In this document: positions 36,290 through 46,186 of the stretch, in pieces
Numbering within the stretch: position 1 is the first letter of the stretch
How the letters are laid out: each line of letters begins with the position of its first letter
Source of the DNA: Xenorhabdus doucetiae
GTDB taxonomy: Bacteria > Pseudomonadota > Gammaproteobacteria > Enterobacterales > Enterobacteriaceae
Direction of reading: 5' to 3'
DNA length: 64,000 nucleotides
NCBI RefSeq assembly: GCF_000968195.1
Contig: NZ_FO704550.1
Coordinates: 4,131,203-4,195,202 of the forward strand
The notes under the pieces: generated by a model
What the model was told of the DNA's origin: nothing
Database searches by the model: none
The model's input: the letters and a program-made list of their open reading frames with translations, nothing else
Translations under genes and position numbers: made by a program

Positions 36290-36692
36290 TTCAAATGCTA
36301 TAACTAGAGTAAGAGTATTTATAATTTCACTCATACTTATGAGTATTTCTATATTTGGAGGAATATCATCACTAGTTGATTATAAAGATTTTTTAACTAG
36401 ACATGACATTGTTACATTTTCTGGTAAAACCTCTTGGTTTATTTGGTTTAGTCCTTTGTCTATGTACTTTTCATTAAAATTTGTTAAGTTCACGATAGTT
36501 AATCGTCAGGTGTCATTTAATAATAGAATAGCAACTTGTTTTACCTTTATAGGTATAATTGGGTTTGTTTTTACTTTATTATTTTCTTTTTATGTTGATT
36601 TTAAACTGAAAAATGAAAATTATTTTTTATGTGCTAAATCATCATTGATGGCACCTAATAAATATGTAAAAAACATATCTTTATGTAAATAA
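36282..36692 (+). CDS. DUF1240-type membrane protein, putative immunity protein 2a
   Basis: A 136-residue membrane protein with four hydrophobic segments, paralogous to the island 1 pair. It starts with GTG (VDNSNAITRVRVFIISL), overlapping the effector stop, which indicates translational coupling of effector and immunity protein in the ancestral order. The C-terminus carries the shared signature SFYVDFKLKNENYFLC, KSSLMAPNKYVKN, SLCK. Because of the inversion it is now cut off from the effector 5' part and its promoter. Confidence 0.68.
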   Translation: MDNSNAITRVRVFIISLILMSISIFGGISSLVDYKDFLTRHDIVTFSGKTSWFIWFSPLSMYFSLKFVKFTIVNRQVSFNNRIATCFTFIGIIGFVFTLLFSFYVDFKLKNENYFLCAKSSLMAPNKYVKNISLCK

Positions 36693-36720
36693 GCTATGAT
36701 TGTTTTTAGTTGTTATCTTT

Positions 36721-36748
36721 AACCCACCTTTATAACAGGTGGGTTTTT
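36721..36748. terminator. Bidirectional terminator between the DUF1240-type gene and hcp copy 2
   Basis: Arms AACCCACC / GGTGGGTT with a T-run, placed between the two convergent genes. Confidence 0.75.
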
Positions 36749-36750
36749 AA

Positions 36751-37230
36751 TTAATAGGTTCTGTCTTCCCATATACTATAGGATGATGTGCCAGCGGTTA
36801 TATGGTTCCATGAGATGGATTTATAGTTTAAAACAACTCTTTCATGCGGCATCGCATCGAAATTATTTATAGAATGTGGATAGACACAAGACAGATCACT
36901 AATAGTTGCTTCGGTTATTTTAACTTCATAGAATAATTCTAATTGTCCAGCTTGACCGGTTCTGTAAAAAACAAAAGTACCGTTTAAAGATTCATTTGAA
37001 TCTATTGCCATCGCTAATAATGGTGATGATTTATCTATTGGTTTAATAAATTGTATGGGCTGATGACTAACGTTCTGTTGTCGTGTAATGGTATGATTCA
37101 GGCTGAGAACCTGTATTTGATCCTCGTGTCCATTTTGATATCGGTTTCCTATCGAATCCAGAGTTGAACACCCGGCAGAGATGAGACCTTGTTTTTTACC
37201 GTTTAACGATAAATAAATCATATATGACAT
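36751..37230 (-). CDS. hcp: Hcp-family type VI secretion tube protein, copy 2
   Basis: A 159-residue Hcp that differs from copy 1 at only a minority of positions (same N-terminus MSYMIYLSLNGKKQGLI, same CSTLDSIGNRYQ). It has no C-terminal toxin extension and no nearby VgrG, PAAR or sheath genes. It lies between the two DUF1240-type genes of island 2. The repeated pairing with effector and DUF1240 genes suggests that Hcp carries this effector. Confidence 0.85.
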   Translation of the reverse strand: MSYMIYLSLNGKKQGLISAGCSTLDSIGNRYQNGHEDQIQVLSLNHTITRQQNVSHQPIQFIKPIDKSSPLLAMAIDSNESLNGTFVFYRTGQAGQLELFYEVKITEATISDLSCVYPHSINNFDAMPHERVVLNYKSISWNHITAGTSSYSIWEDRTY

Positions 37231-37420
37231 AAGATTATATTCCTAGTTTTTTAAAAAATTCAATTTGATAGGTATAACCTAACACATAAGTAAAAATTGC
37301 AATAGTAATATAAATCAGAAAATAGACATTTAAAATGTTGTTTATTATCTGCATTAAAATGACAAATAAAAAGGTGACTTAAATCACTTGGATTAGCCTA
37401 ATAATCTATTGCTTTGATTA

Positions 37421-37484
37421 TCCTGCTTTTACAGGAAAACTTGATCTGGCTCTCAATAATTAAAAAAAGCCAAATAAAAAATAG
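37421..37484 (+). pseudogene. Decayed copy of the gene tail found upstream of the effector
   Basis: This stretch parallels 39805-39887 (read on the minus strand). Both end in AAAAAATAG followed by CTGAAT.CGATAAA, and both carry a GACAG/TACAG..AAA.TTGATC block; here an internal stop has arisen. It marks a decayed duplicate of the island 2 unit. Confidence 0.55.
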
Positions 37485-37515
37485 CTGAATTCGATAAAAT
37501 ATGATCCAAGTTTAA

Positions 37516-37608
37516 GAGCATTTGTTGATGATGATTATACTCGTTATATTTCAACCATACCATTCTGGTCAATTTTTCAATATATGGGATAGATACTCTC
37601 GTGGATAA
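37516..37608 (+). pseudogene. Relic of a second effector C-terminus
   Basis: Just before the 5' part of DUF1240-type gene 2b the frame reads QPYHSGQFFNIWDRYSRG and a stop, closely matching the island 2 effector end (TPYHPDTFFNMWGRYSRG). The stop overlaps the next GTG in the same way. The rest of this effector copy is gone. With the tail relic just upstream it implies a tandem duplication of the effector-immunity unit. The remaining bases of 37231-37600 hold the hcp promoter, and I see no other gene. Confidence 0.7.
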
Positions 37609-37841
37609 TGTAAGTAGATTAAAAGTATTTGTAGTCTCAGTGGTATTTATAAGTATTGCTGTGTTTGGTGGATTAGTATCAATAAGTGACTATATTTCAT
37701 TTATAACCAGAAATGTAATTATTACGTTCTCAACTCAAAGTGCTTGGTTTATTTGGTTTAGTCCTTTATGTTTTTACTTTTCTCTATTGTTATTTAAGTA
37801 TCTTATAACCAAAGAAAAGGTGGTCTTTAATAATAAAATAG
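37601..37841 (+). pseudogene. 5' fragment of DUF1240-type gene 2b, cut by IS30 copy B
   Basis: Starts at GTG (VDNVSRLKVFVVSVVFISI) and runs through the first membrane segments to NNKI at the IS30 edge. The last three bases, TAG, are the target duplication shared with the fragment at 34940-35103. Read-through into the IS gives only 10 foreign residues. Confidence 0.88.
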
Positions 37842-38924
37842 CTTGGATTCGCATATTAAGCGCAACACCGTAATGAACGAAGTAAATGAGTTGGGGTTCC
37901 TGTAAATAACTCATTCGGTGTTTTATAATCTCGTGTCTTACGTGGTCGATTATTTAGTCGGTTTGCCACAAGGTTAACCTCCCGCTCTGATACCTTATTA
38001 AAATCGGTTCCTTTTGGGAAGTAATCTCTGATTAATCCATTTATGTTCTCATTTATCCCTCTTTCCCAAGGGGAATACGGATGAGCAAAATAAATTTTTG
38101 TCTCTAAATTTTTACCGATCCGTTCGTGTTCGGCAAATTCGAGTCCGTTATCAAAGGTAATTGTTTTAACTTTATGTTTTATCATCGATAAATGTCTTGT
38201 CGCCGCTTTGGCAACACCTTCTGCTGTTTTATCTTCAAGTTTAATGATGATCGTAAATAACGATTTTCGTTCAACTAAAGTCAATAAGGCACTTTTACGA
38301 TCTTTGCCAACGATAGTATCCCCTTCCCAATCCCCAATACGCTGCTTTTTATCAACAATTTTTGGGCGATTATCAATACTGACTCTGTTTTTAATTTTTC
38401 CTCTGTGCTCATGGCTTCCATAGCGTTTACGATACGGTTTTTTCGCTATCCTAAGATGTTGCCATAAATCACCGCCATTTATTTTATCTTTATAAATCAA
38501 TCGATAAATTGTTTCATGATGTAAAGAGATTTTCGCTTCCCGCTTGAGATAACCCACAACTTGTTCCGGACTTAAATCTTGCCAAATTAACTGTTTTATC
38601 CACTTTGTTATCTCTGGCGTGATTTTTACGGCTTTTACCTTAGAATGACGGCGTTCTAATGCTTTACGCTGAGCTTGTTCAGGTTCATATTTCTCGGCTT
38701 CCCGGTTTCGTCTCAATTCCCGGCTAATTGTTGATGGGGCCCGATTAAGCGACGTTGCAATAAAACGTTGTGTAAAACCGGCTTCTTTTAAGCCGAAAAT
38801 CTGGTATCTTTCTGTTTCGGTCAGTTGCGTATAGGCCATAGTGCATTTTCCTTTGGCGAGAAAGATGCCTACTATAGCAACTGACCGCCTTTCTTAGAAA
38901 TTGCACTTACTATGCGAATCCAAG
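37842..38924 (-). mobile_element. IS30-family insertion sequence, copy B
   Basis: A 1083-base element, same length and ends as copy A but in the opposite orientation. Flanks are TAG (left) and TCA (right), again mismatched on their own. They pair with the flanks of copy A after inversion (CTA with CTA, TGA with TGA). Confidence 0.93.
37856..38839 (-). CDS. IS30-family transposase, copy B
   Basis: A 327-residue IS30 transposase almost identical to copy A, with the same helix-turn-helix and DDE motifs (IGDWEGDTIVG, TFDNGLEFAEHE, PWERGINENINGL). I see two differences: Asn for Lys in VSIDNRPK and Arg for Glu in AATRHLSM. No disruption. Confidence 0.95.
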   Translation of the reverse strand: MAYTQLTETERYQIFGLKEAGFTQRFIATSLNRAPSTISRELRRNREAEKYEPEQAQRKALERRHSKVKAVKITPEITKWIKQLIWQDLSPEQVVGYLKREAKISLHHETIYRLIYKDKINGGDLWQHLRIAKKPYRKRYGSHEHRGKIKNRVSIDNRPKIVDKKQRIGDWEGDTIVGKDRKSALLTLVERKSLFTIIIKLEDKTAEGVAKAATRHLSMIKHKVKTITFDNGLEFAEHERIGKNLETKIYFAHPYSPWERGINENINGLIRDYFPKGTDFNKVSEREVNLVANRLNNRPRKTRDYKTPNELFTGTPTHLLRSLRCCA

Positions 38925-39742
38925 TCACTAATCTTATATTCATTGTCTAACAGATACAAACCATACGCAACACCTAACCCGATACCAAAAACTAAAAAAG
39001 ATATAACAGTAGCACTAGCAGCTGTAGCAAAAAAGACTGAAGTTACTGCTGTAACAGTTGCCTTAGCAATTTCTGTTGCTACAATTAACTTTGCTATATC
39101 CATTGTTACATTAACAAAAAAATCTGTTAGATCATATTCATCCTTAAGTAATAACTCCACTGCTCTATATGCAGCAGAAAACACAATACAGAACCTAGCC
39201 CCTGAAACAATACTACCTTCCATAGCTACAGATCCTATCCCAACCTCTATTATTTTTTTATTATCAATAAGATATCTTGTAGCCTTCAAATATCGTCTAA
39301 CCTCTGGCTCACCCGATAGTTTTATATATCTTTCACCATTCCTACCAAGATATTCTACAGCCTTGACACCTTTTCCCTTTAGTTCATCTAATATATGATC
39401 AATCATTCCGATGTTTGTAGGTTTTAAATGTTTAGCCACTTTAAAAACTCCAGGGGCATCTTTTATGTTACCAGCAAAATTTGACAACACATCAGTTACT
39501 GAATAAATATCATCTCTCCATGATTTTAATGTTTCCTTAAATGATTCAACATCATGACCAAACGTTTTCAAATAAGTCATAGCTTCATCTTGAGTGATTA
39601 CTGCATAATGTTCTTGGTTTTTATTTAACTTTGCTTCAATATCTTTATACCGCTGATCTTCTATTTGTTTCTTAAAATTAAGATGATCTTCATATCTATA
39701 ATCATCCTCAACCCATGTTCTTAATCGTGGATCATATTTCAT
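38925..39742 (-). pseudogene. 5' part of the island 2 membrane-acting effector, cut by IS30 copy B
   Basis: The first 272 codons of a protein paralogous to the island 1 effector; shared blocks include LNKNQEHYAVITQDEA, the YIKLSGEPEVRRYLKATRY region and a hydrophobic C-terminal half (ARFCIVFSAAYRAVELLLKD, TVISFLVFGIGLGVAYGLY). GGGAG precedes the ATG. Reading into the IS adds about 10 foreign residues. Its true end lies at 36187-36289. It could still make a truncated protein lacking about 34 C-terminal residues; whether that is toxic is unknown. Confidence 0.8.
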
Positions 39743-39804
39743 TTTATAACTCCCTTTACAGTATATAATTCATTTAAGTTTTGTTTATACTTTATCGGAT
39801 TCAG

Positions 39805-39887
39805 CTATTTTTTCTTTAGCTTTTCTGAATTATTGGGAGACGGATCAAATTTTACTGTCGGAGCATGACACGGTGTTTTGACAAATT
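39805..39887 (-). pseudogene. Tail of an unidentified gene upstream of the effector, abutting selA
   Basis: A frame reading TPCHAPTVKFDPSPNNSEK and ending LKKK-stop lies directly after the selA stop and before the effector. It has no start of its own and a decayed homologue at 37421-37484, so it is the 3' end of a gene brought in with the island. I cannot name it. Confidence 0.45.
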
Positions 39888-41279
39888 TTATAACACCAAT
39901 ACCTGCAATAATTCATGAGCCTCTTCCATACAACGGAGATCCAGCCATAACCGGCCATCATACAGGCGCCCAATCACGGGTTTTTCTAAATTGCGCCATT
40001 GGTGAGCCAGTTTTTCCAGTGTGCTGCCCCGCCCATCCATCGCCGTAAACGTCAGCGCCCAACTGGGTAATCGATCGACCGGCAGGGAACCACTGCCAAT
40101 CTGGGAATAGCAAGGCTCATCGCGCACGATAAATTTTTCGCTGTAATATGCCCGAATTGGGGGAAGGAGCTGTTGCGCCATATCACGAATTTCGCTTTGC
40201 GGGCGGGTCAATAGACGCAAGGTCGGTAATTTCTGGTGAAGTTGCTCAGGATGTTGATAGAGACGCAACGTGGCTTCCAGTGCGGCCAACGTCATTTTAT
40301 CCGCCCGCAAGGCGCGTTTCAGGGGATGCTGCTGGATAGCGTCTATCCACGGTTTTTTACCGACAATAATGCCGGCTTGTGGGCCACCTAATAATTTATC
40401 GCCAGAGAAAGTGACTAAATCGATACCACAGTTCAGGTAATCTTGCGGCATCGGTTCAGCCGGCAGGCCATATTGCGTCATGTCTATCATGGAACCACTG
40501 CCAAGATCGACGGCCGTCGGGATTTGGGCTGCCATACCCAGTTTTGCCAATGCCTCTCCCGCGACGTCAGCCGTGAAGCCTTCAATCTGGTAATTACTGG
40601 TATGCACTTTCATCAGCATGCCGGTATCCGCATTGATGGCCTGCCGATAATCTTTCAGGTGCGTTCGGTTAGTGGTGCCCACTTCCACCAAACGGCACCC
40701 CGCTTGCCGCATCACGTCGGGAATACGGAACGCGCCGCCAATTTCGACCAGTTCTCCGCGGGAAACGATAACTTCTCTTCCCGACGCCACGGTTGCCAGC
40801 ACCAGTAATACGGCAGCGGCATTATTGTTAACAATACAGGCATCTTCTGCCCCGGTTAATGTACAGAGTAAATCCGCCAGCGCCCGATCACGATGCCCGC
40901 GGCCGGCACCGTCAAGCGAATATTCCAACGTCACCGGTGAACGCATGGCCTGTGCCACTGCGTCAATGGCGGATTCGGCCAACAATGCACGCCCCAGATT
41001 GGTATGGAGCACCGTTCCGCTCAGGTTAAAGACTGGCTTCAGTGCGGACGTTTGCGCCTTGTCCAATCTTCGCTGCAAGGATGCCGCCCAATCGTGACTC
41101 CACTCCGGCAAGGCTTGCTGTTCGCGAATAGTGAACCGCGCCTGCGCCTGCATTGCCCGCAATATCTCTACTACTTGCGTCTGCCCATAAGACGCAATCA
41201 GCCGGGTGATTGCCGGCTCCCGCAACAAGGTGTCAACGGAGGGTAATTGGCGGTACAGCGAGTTGATTGCTTGTGTCAT
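39888..41279 (-). CDS. selA: SelA, L-seryl-tRNA(Sec) selenium transferase
   Basis: A 463-residue PLP enzyme that converts seryl-tRNA(Sec) to selenocysteyl-tRNA. The PLP Lys is in [16 protein letters not shown]. Other family blocks are [12 protein letters not shown] and [13 protein letters not shown], with the end [17 protein letters not shown]. The length is normal and the gene is complete up to the island junction. It follows fdhE by 16 bases, so it is probably co-transcribed with it. Confidence 0.97.
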   Translation of the reverse strand: MTQAINSLYRQLPSVDTLLREPAITRLIASYGQTQVVEILRAMQAQARFTIREQQALPEWSHDWAASLQRRLDKAQTSALKPVFNLSGTVLHTNLGRALLAESAIDAVAQAMRSPVTLEYSLDGAGRGHRDRALADLLCTLTGAEDACIVNNNAAAVLLVLATVASGREVIVSRGELVEIGGAFRIPDVMRQAGCRLVEVGTTNRTHLKDYRQAINADTGMLMKVHTSNYQIEGFTADVAGEALAKLGMAAQIPTAVDLGSGSMIDMTQYGLPAEPMPQDYLNCGIDLVTFSGDKLLGGPQAGIIVGKKPWIDAIQQHPLKRALRADKMTLAALEATLRLYQHPEQLHQKLPTLRLLTRPQSEIRDMAQQLLPPIRAYYSEKFIVRDEPCYSQIGSGSLPVDRLPSWALTFTAMDGRGSTLEKLAHQWRNLEKPVIGRLYDGRLWLDLRCMEEAHELLQVLVL

Positions 41280-41295
41280 CGCTTCATCATCTTTA

Positions 41296-42228
41296 TTATT
41301 CGTTGGGAAGCAGAAAAGGGTTCAGGCTACTGCGGGCAAAACCTTCTTCTTCCATTTTGGCATCCAGAATCAATGACGCCAGATCATCAGCCACCGCATC
41401 GATATTCGGATCTTTTTCCTGATACAGAATTTTGAGATAACTGCCACAATCACCGCAACTTTCTGCCTTGATTGGCGCTTGCTCACTCTCCAGTGACCAA
41501 TAATTCAGGTCACCCGTCTGTTCACAGTTACTGCATTTGATGCGCACCACATGCCATTCGCTGTCACACAAATTGCAATGCAGGTAACGCAGCCCCTGAT
41601 TCGTGCCGATTTGTACCACACTGGCAACCGGCATACTGCCACAAACCGGACAAAACTGGCGATGTTCGCCATATTCCGCCCGTGCCTTGCCGGGGATCAA
41701 ACTGGCCATTTGTGCCCAATACACTGATAACGCCGCCCAGACAAACACCGATTGATCAGCACTGACTTTGCTGAACTCGCTATTGAGCAAGCCATCCGCC
41801 ATCTCTTCCAGCTCTGGTGCTGAATTTTTTGCCAGATTTTCCAGGGCGGGTTTCACATGTTCAGGGACAACTGGCAACAATTCCGCAATTAAGGCGTGCA
41901 GAATATGTTGCCAGTGCGGAGTACGGCGCAACGTTTTACAATCCAGCGGGACACGGTTCTCTTGTTGAGAACGGAGAAGAAGTTCATCCAACTCCATATC
42001 CAGCGGGTTGTCATACAACGCCTTTTGCTGTGCCTGTGCAATTTCGGCCGCGAAATTCAGGTAACTGGAAAAGGGATTGCTGGCTGTTGCCAATGTTTTC
42101 AGGCGTTCAGCGCGCTGTTGGTAAAGCGTTTTGGGATTGGCAAACAACAAGGGGGGAATGAAACCAACCGCCCTGTCATTCAGGCGCTCTTTGCTTAACT
42201 GCTCTTTAGGAACAATACGGATACTCAT
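41296..42228 (-). CDS. fdhE: FdhE, formate dehydrogenase maturation protein
   Basis: A 310-residue cytoplasmic protein needed for active respiratory formate dehydrogenases. The C-terminal rubredoxin-like part holds four CxxC pairs ([38 protein letters not shown]). First gene of an fdhE-selA unit. Upstream (42229-42478) are hairpins such as ATCTCCCATCAATTGGGAGA that may be regulatory. Confidence 0.95.
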   Translation of the reverse strand: MSIRIVPKEQLSKERLNDRAVGFIPPLLFANPKTLYQQRAERLKTLATASNPFSSYLNFAAEIAQAQQKALYDNPLDMELDELLLRSQQENRVPLDCKTLRRTPHWQHILHALIAELLPVVPEHVKPALENLAKNSAPELEEMADGLLNSEFSKVSADQSVFVWAALSVYWAQMASLIPGKARAEYGEHRQFCPVCGSMPVASVVQIGTNQGLRYLHCNLCDSEWHVVRIKCSNCEQTGDLNYWSLESEQAPIKAESCGDCGSYLKILYQEKDPNIDAVADDLASLILDAKMEEEGFARSSLNPFLLPNE

Positions 42229-42478
42229 TACTGACCTTCCTGTTAGGTTGATACGTATAGGTTGATGCGTAAGTCCCCCGCCATCTTACCTCGCCAGACA
42301 GCGGAATGGCATTGCCATCTCCCATCAATTGGGAGATAACGTGGATAAATTTCAACACAAGTTGACTGACCTGCCAAAAATTCAGGTTAGACTAGTATGT
42401 GACAAGGGGGAAGGGTGAATTCGATGGCGTGATAACCAGCACTCTTCTTGGTTGAAATACAGATAATTGAAGAGATTA

Positions 42479-44554
42479 ATGATGATATTGACACCTGAAA
42501 AATTGCTATCTGCAATCACAAAATACGCCAATACTCCCGAGAAACAGCGTTCCATATCCTCACAGCAAATGGATTGGTTTTCTGAACCAGAGAATGTCTT
42601 TTTGTTGATCAGCCTGGTGTTGCACCTGCCCAAAGAGATAATGTCCCGGATGGGATACAGCATTACCCATTGGCTGGAAGTTGCCATCGCCGAGCTGGCA
42701 TTAACCGCCAATAAATTGCCTGCTGAGGCCAAACAGCATTTTGAAGAGATTATTGAGCAAATTTTGGTGAATACCAAAGAAGAATTTGAGATTAATAATG
42801 AATCCCTGTTGTTATGTGTAGCGGTTCTGAAAAGAAATAAGTTTCATATCAACATTGACATTACCCAACTCCTGGATGCCGAAAATATTGATGATGATAC
42901 CAACATTGCTCATTTTCCTTCAGAACCGCCAAATCTGAACCAACTGTTTAAGGAGTTTGAAATCCAGTCCGGCATTGAGTTTGTCGAATTTTTTGAAGGC
43001 GGTCTTTCCGTCACGCCTCATGAAGCCTTACCTCATCTATTTTCGGAAGTCGCCAAACAGCCATGGGGCATAGATGCCTTGCTTCTGCTGACCCAGTACT
43101 TTGAAGAACCGATTGCCCTTGCCAGCGCTCACGCATTGGATGATTGCCCTTCCTCTGCATGGGCACACGTATCCCACCTGCAACTGGTCAATCTGTGTGC
43201 CCGATTCAACCGTCATCATTCGATTCACGCTTGTTTTAAGCGCTGGAAAAAAAGGGGAATGTCGCACCATAAAAGCGTTCAGAAGGCCGCAGAGATACAT
43301 GAATTATACGTCACGCATGTTGATGGCAATGACTGCGCCAGCATGATGTCGTCAATTACGTTGAGCGGTCAGAAATATCAAATGAATATGATGCTGGATT
43401 TTAAATCAGGCATCCGTGAGAGCTTGCTGAATGTTGCGCCTGAGCGCACCATCCCTGAATTGATTGACGAATTAAACTCCCACGATAATTATATTGACTT
43501 TACCCCTGTCTCCCCTGACTGGCTGCAACAAATTTTACCGTGGATACTTTCCGTTCAGCAAAATAAAAACACACCGCTTGATATCGACTCACTGTATTGG
43601 TTGTCGCAACTTCCCCTCGAATGGACACAGCCAGAACCTTTTGAATTAGAACACTGGAGCCGAAAATTCGGTTATCAGGCCGATGCCAAACGGCAGGATC
43701 GCAGTCGCCTTGGCATCACGATGGGTTCATCATTATTACTGAGCTGGCTGGCACCGGAAGAGTATTTGTTGCAGGCGAAAAAACCCAGGGATTTATTGAA
43801 GCTCTATTACTATGCAAACCGGGAGATATTTGTTGAACGCCTGACCTATTCTGCGATCATCGAACAATACAGGCAGCCAGAACAAGAACCCGATCTGGTA
43901 GAGCAATTTTTGGATTTGGCCTATGCCCTCAGAGATCCGGCGTTAAACCGCAAGCGGTTTTATTTATTTGATTCCTTGGCTGAAATCAGTTTCGAATATT
44001 TCTATATGGCACAAGAAGAGGAGATTGAACCCCAGGGATTGGTGGTCAAAGTCAGTTTACTCGATGCAAGCCCGGCGGTATGGCGTCGGCTCCGCATCAG
44101 CAATCAGCTCACACTGAATGAATTTCATTATGTGATACAAGATGCAATGGGCTGGAAAAACGCACACCTGCACAGCTTTAATCTTGCAGAAATCAATATC
44201 CCGGAAGAGCAATATGATCAACTGTGCATCGGTGTATTTCTGGAAGACGTTGGCGATGAACTCAATTACCAATATGACTTTGGTGATGATTGGTTCCACC
44301 AGATAACCGTAGAAAAAATTCTGTCAAAAGATGTTATCCAGCCCGAAGTCACCGCCGGGAATGGCCTCTGTCCGGCGGAAGATTCGGGTGGCATTTGGCA
44401 TTGGAATGACTTGCTTAAGTTAAGGAAGAAAAAAGTCCTGTCAGAAGATGAAGCAGAAGAATTAGAGTATGTCGGCTTATCACCCGATGAAGCTCTGGAG
44501 CCTTTTGATAAGCAGCAGGCGAATGCGAGGCTAAGGGCTTTATTCAGCGAATAA
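42479..44554 (+). CDS. PRiA4-ORF3-domain protein with a long N-terminal region
   Basis: A 691-residue protein. The C-terminal ~180 residues match the plasmid pRiA4b ORF-3 family: KVSLLDASPAVWRRLRISN, IQDAMGWKNAHLHSFNL and QYDFGDDWFHQITVEKIL. The first ~500 residues are a charged, largely helical region I do not recognise. The role of this domain family is not established. The gene lies between fdhE and fdoI on the opposite strand, apparently inserted in the formate block. ATG 42479 is preferred over a TTG at 42467. Confidence 0.8.
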   Translation: MMILTPEKLLSAITKYANTPEKQRSISSQQMDWFSEPENVFLLISLVLHLPKEIMSRMGYSITHWLEVAIAELALTANKLPAEAKQHFEEIIEQILVNTKEEFEINNESLLLCVAVLKRNKFHINIDITQLLDAENIDDDTNIAHFPSEPPNLNQLFKEFEIQSGIEFVEFFEGGLSVTPHEALPHLFSEVAKQPWGIDALLLLTQYFEEPIALASAHALDDCPSSAWAHVSHLQLVNLCARFNRHHSIHACFKRWKKRGMSHHKSVQKAAEIHELYVTHVDGNDCASMMSSITLSGQKYQMNMMLDFKSGIRESLLNVAPERTIPELIDELNSHDNYIDFTPVSPDWLQQILPWILSVQQNKNTPLDIDSLYWLSQLPLEWTQPEPFELEHWSRKFGYQADAKRQDRSRLGITMGSSLLLSWLAPEEYLLQAKKPRDLLKLYYYANREIFVERLTYSAIIEQYRQPEQEPDLVEQFLDLAYALRDPALNRKRFYLFDSLAEISFEYFYMAQEEEIEPQGLVVKVSLLDASPAVWRRLRISNQLTLNEFHYVIQDAMGWKNAHLHSFNLAEINIPEEQYDQLCIGVFLEDVGDELNYQYDFGDDWFHQITVEKILSKDVIQPEVTAGNGLCPAEDSGGIWHWNDLLKLRKKKVLSEDEAEELEYVGLSPDEALEPFDKQQANARLRALFSE

Positions 44555-44571
44555 AATCAATAACATCTTAT

Positions 44572-44603
44572 AAAACCGGAGGAGAAATACGGCCTCCGGT
44601 TTT
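44572..44603. terminator. Bidirectional terminator between the PRiA4-ORF3-like gene and fdoI
   Basis: Arms AAAACCGGAGG / CCTCCGGTTTT with a 10-base loop and flanking A/T runs, between convergent genes. Confidence 0.85.
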
Positions 44604-44609
44604 ATTAAG

Positions 44610-45251
44610 CTACTCTTCCTCTTTTCGCCGCTCTCGCTTCACAATGTCACGATACCAGCGTGGGTGATGTTTTTTCGCCCAGCCACGGGTGACCCAACCT
44701 TCGACCATTGCCCGCACCGATCCCTTGACCCAAAACGCCGCGTAAGCATGGACAATAATGGTCAGGATCAGGCCAATTGCTGACAGCGAGTGAACCAGTA
44801 ACGCAACCCGAATCAAGGGAATCGGGAAATAGGGCGCAAAATAGGGACGCCAGATCATGATGCCGCTGACCAGCAGCAGAAACAGGCAAACACTGACTGA
44901 CCAGTAAATGCCTTTCTGCCCGAGGTTATACTGCCCGGTATCCCCCGCTTCTTCATTACGCAACACCTTGTGAATATTCTTCGCCCATTCGATATCGTCC
45001 CTGTCGATCAGGTTATGTTTGAAGTATCTGAAAAACATAAACACAAACAGGACGAACATCACCGAACCGGCAAACGGATGCAGTATCCGTGACAGTTGCG
45101 GCGTGCCAAAGATATTCATCATCCAGTTCAGGGAGGGAAAGAAAAACCCCAATCCACTGATGGCGGTAAACAGAAAACAGATCACCACCGCCCAATGATT
45201 GATGCGCTCAAGCGGAGAGTGGCGAATAATGATATCGTTGCGCGGTTTCAT
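44610..45251 (-). CDS. fdoI: FdoI, formate dehydrogenase-O cytochrome b556 subunit
   Basis: A 213-residue inner-membrane subunit with four helices. It passes electrons from the beta subunit to quinone. The start region [20 protein letters not shown] and [20 protein letters not shown] hold the haem-ligand histidines. It overlaps fdoH by 4 bases. Confidence 0.95.
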   Translation of the reverse strand: MKPRNDIIIRHSPLERINHWAVVICFLFTAISGLGFFFPSLNWMMNIFGTPQLSRILHPFAGSVMFVLFVFMFFRYFKHNLIDRDDIEWAKNIHKVLRNEEAGDTGQYNLGQKGIYWSVSVCLFLLLVSGIMIWRPYFAPYFPIPLIRVALLVHSLSAIGLILTIIVHAYAAFWVKGSVRAMVEGWVTRGWAKKHHPRWYRDIVKRERRKEEE

Positions 45252-46174
45252 TTCTTCACCTCCCCATCGTTTACCTCGTCCGAATCCCTATCCTTAAGTG
45301 CGCTCTCCTCCTCTTCTTTGGAAACCCGGTTCGGGCCAATCCCCACATAATGGAAAATGGAAGCAGCAAACGTCGCGGCAAAACCAATGGCGGCCAGTGG
45401 CTTCCAGATGCCTTTCCAGAAGGTGACGGTCGGGCTGATGGCAGGATTGTCCGGCAACCCATGATAGAGCTGCGGTTTATTGGCATGGTGCAAGACATAC
45501 ATGACATGGGTGCCGCCAACACCCGCGGGATCGTACAAACCGGCATGGTCATAGCCCCGCCCCTTAAGCTCCCCGACCCGCTCCGCTGCCAGCGCTTGCA
45601 TGTCCGGCTTGCTGCCGAAATGGATCGCCCCCGTTGGACAGGTTTTCACACAAGCCGGCTCCTGCCCGACACCCACACGGTCAACACACAGGGTACATTT
45701 GTAGGCACGATTATCTTCTTGGTTGATGCGCGGCACATTGAAGGGACAGCCGGCAATGCAATAGCCACAGCCGATGCAGTGTTCTGACTGAAAATCAACG
45801 ATGCCATTGGCATACTGGATAATCGCCCCTTCCGCCGGACACGCTTTCAGGCAACCCGGATCGGCGCAGTGCATACAGCCATCCTTGCGGATCAACCATT
45901 CCAGCCGGCCATGCTCCTCAACTTCGGAAAACCGCATCACCGTCCATGACTTCGCGGTCAGATCGGCCGGATTGTCATAAACGCCAACGTTGTGCCCAAT
46001 TTCATCACGAATATCGTTCCATTCTGAACAAGCCACCTGACAGGCTTTACAGCCAATACAGGTCGTCACATCAATCAGCTTTGCCACTTCCTGCTGGTGA
46101 TCCCGCACACGCGGCGCGGGCGTCAGTGAATTTGTGGCAGAGCGGCGAATGATGTCTTGAGATTGCAATGACAT
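45248..46174 (-). CDS. fdoH: FdoH, formate dehydrogenase-O iron-sulfur subunit
   Basis: A 308-residue electron-transfer subunit with four 4Fe-4S clusters: [41 protein letters not shown] and the CTLCVDRV...[10 protein letters not shown] set. One membrane helix near residue 265 ([20 protein letters not shown]) anchors it. It sits between fdoG and fdoI with tight spacing. Confidence 0.96.
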   Translation of the reverse strand: MSLQSQDIIRRSATNSLTPAPRVRDHQQEVAKLIDVTTCIGCKACQVACSEWNDIRDEIGHNVGVYDNPADLTAKSWTVMRFSEVEEHGRLEWLIRKDGCMHCADPGCLKACPAEGAIIQYANGIVDFQSEHCIGCGYCIAGCPFNVPRINQEDNRAYKCTLCVDRVGVGQEPACVKTCPTGAIHFGSKPDMQALAAERVGELKGRGYDHAGLYDPAGVGGTHVMYVLHHANKPQLYHGLPDNPAISPTVTFWKGIWKPLAAIGFAATFAASIFHYVGIGPNRVSKEEEESALKDRDSDEVNDGEVKK

Positions 46175-46186
46175 AATTTTTCTCCC

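Noticed and set aside
35101..38927. The two inverted IS30 copies as ends of one composite transposon.
   Set aside because: The outer flanks are CTA and TCA, not a shared duplication, and each flank continues a gene found inside the segment. Two separate insertions followed by inversion explain all junctions.
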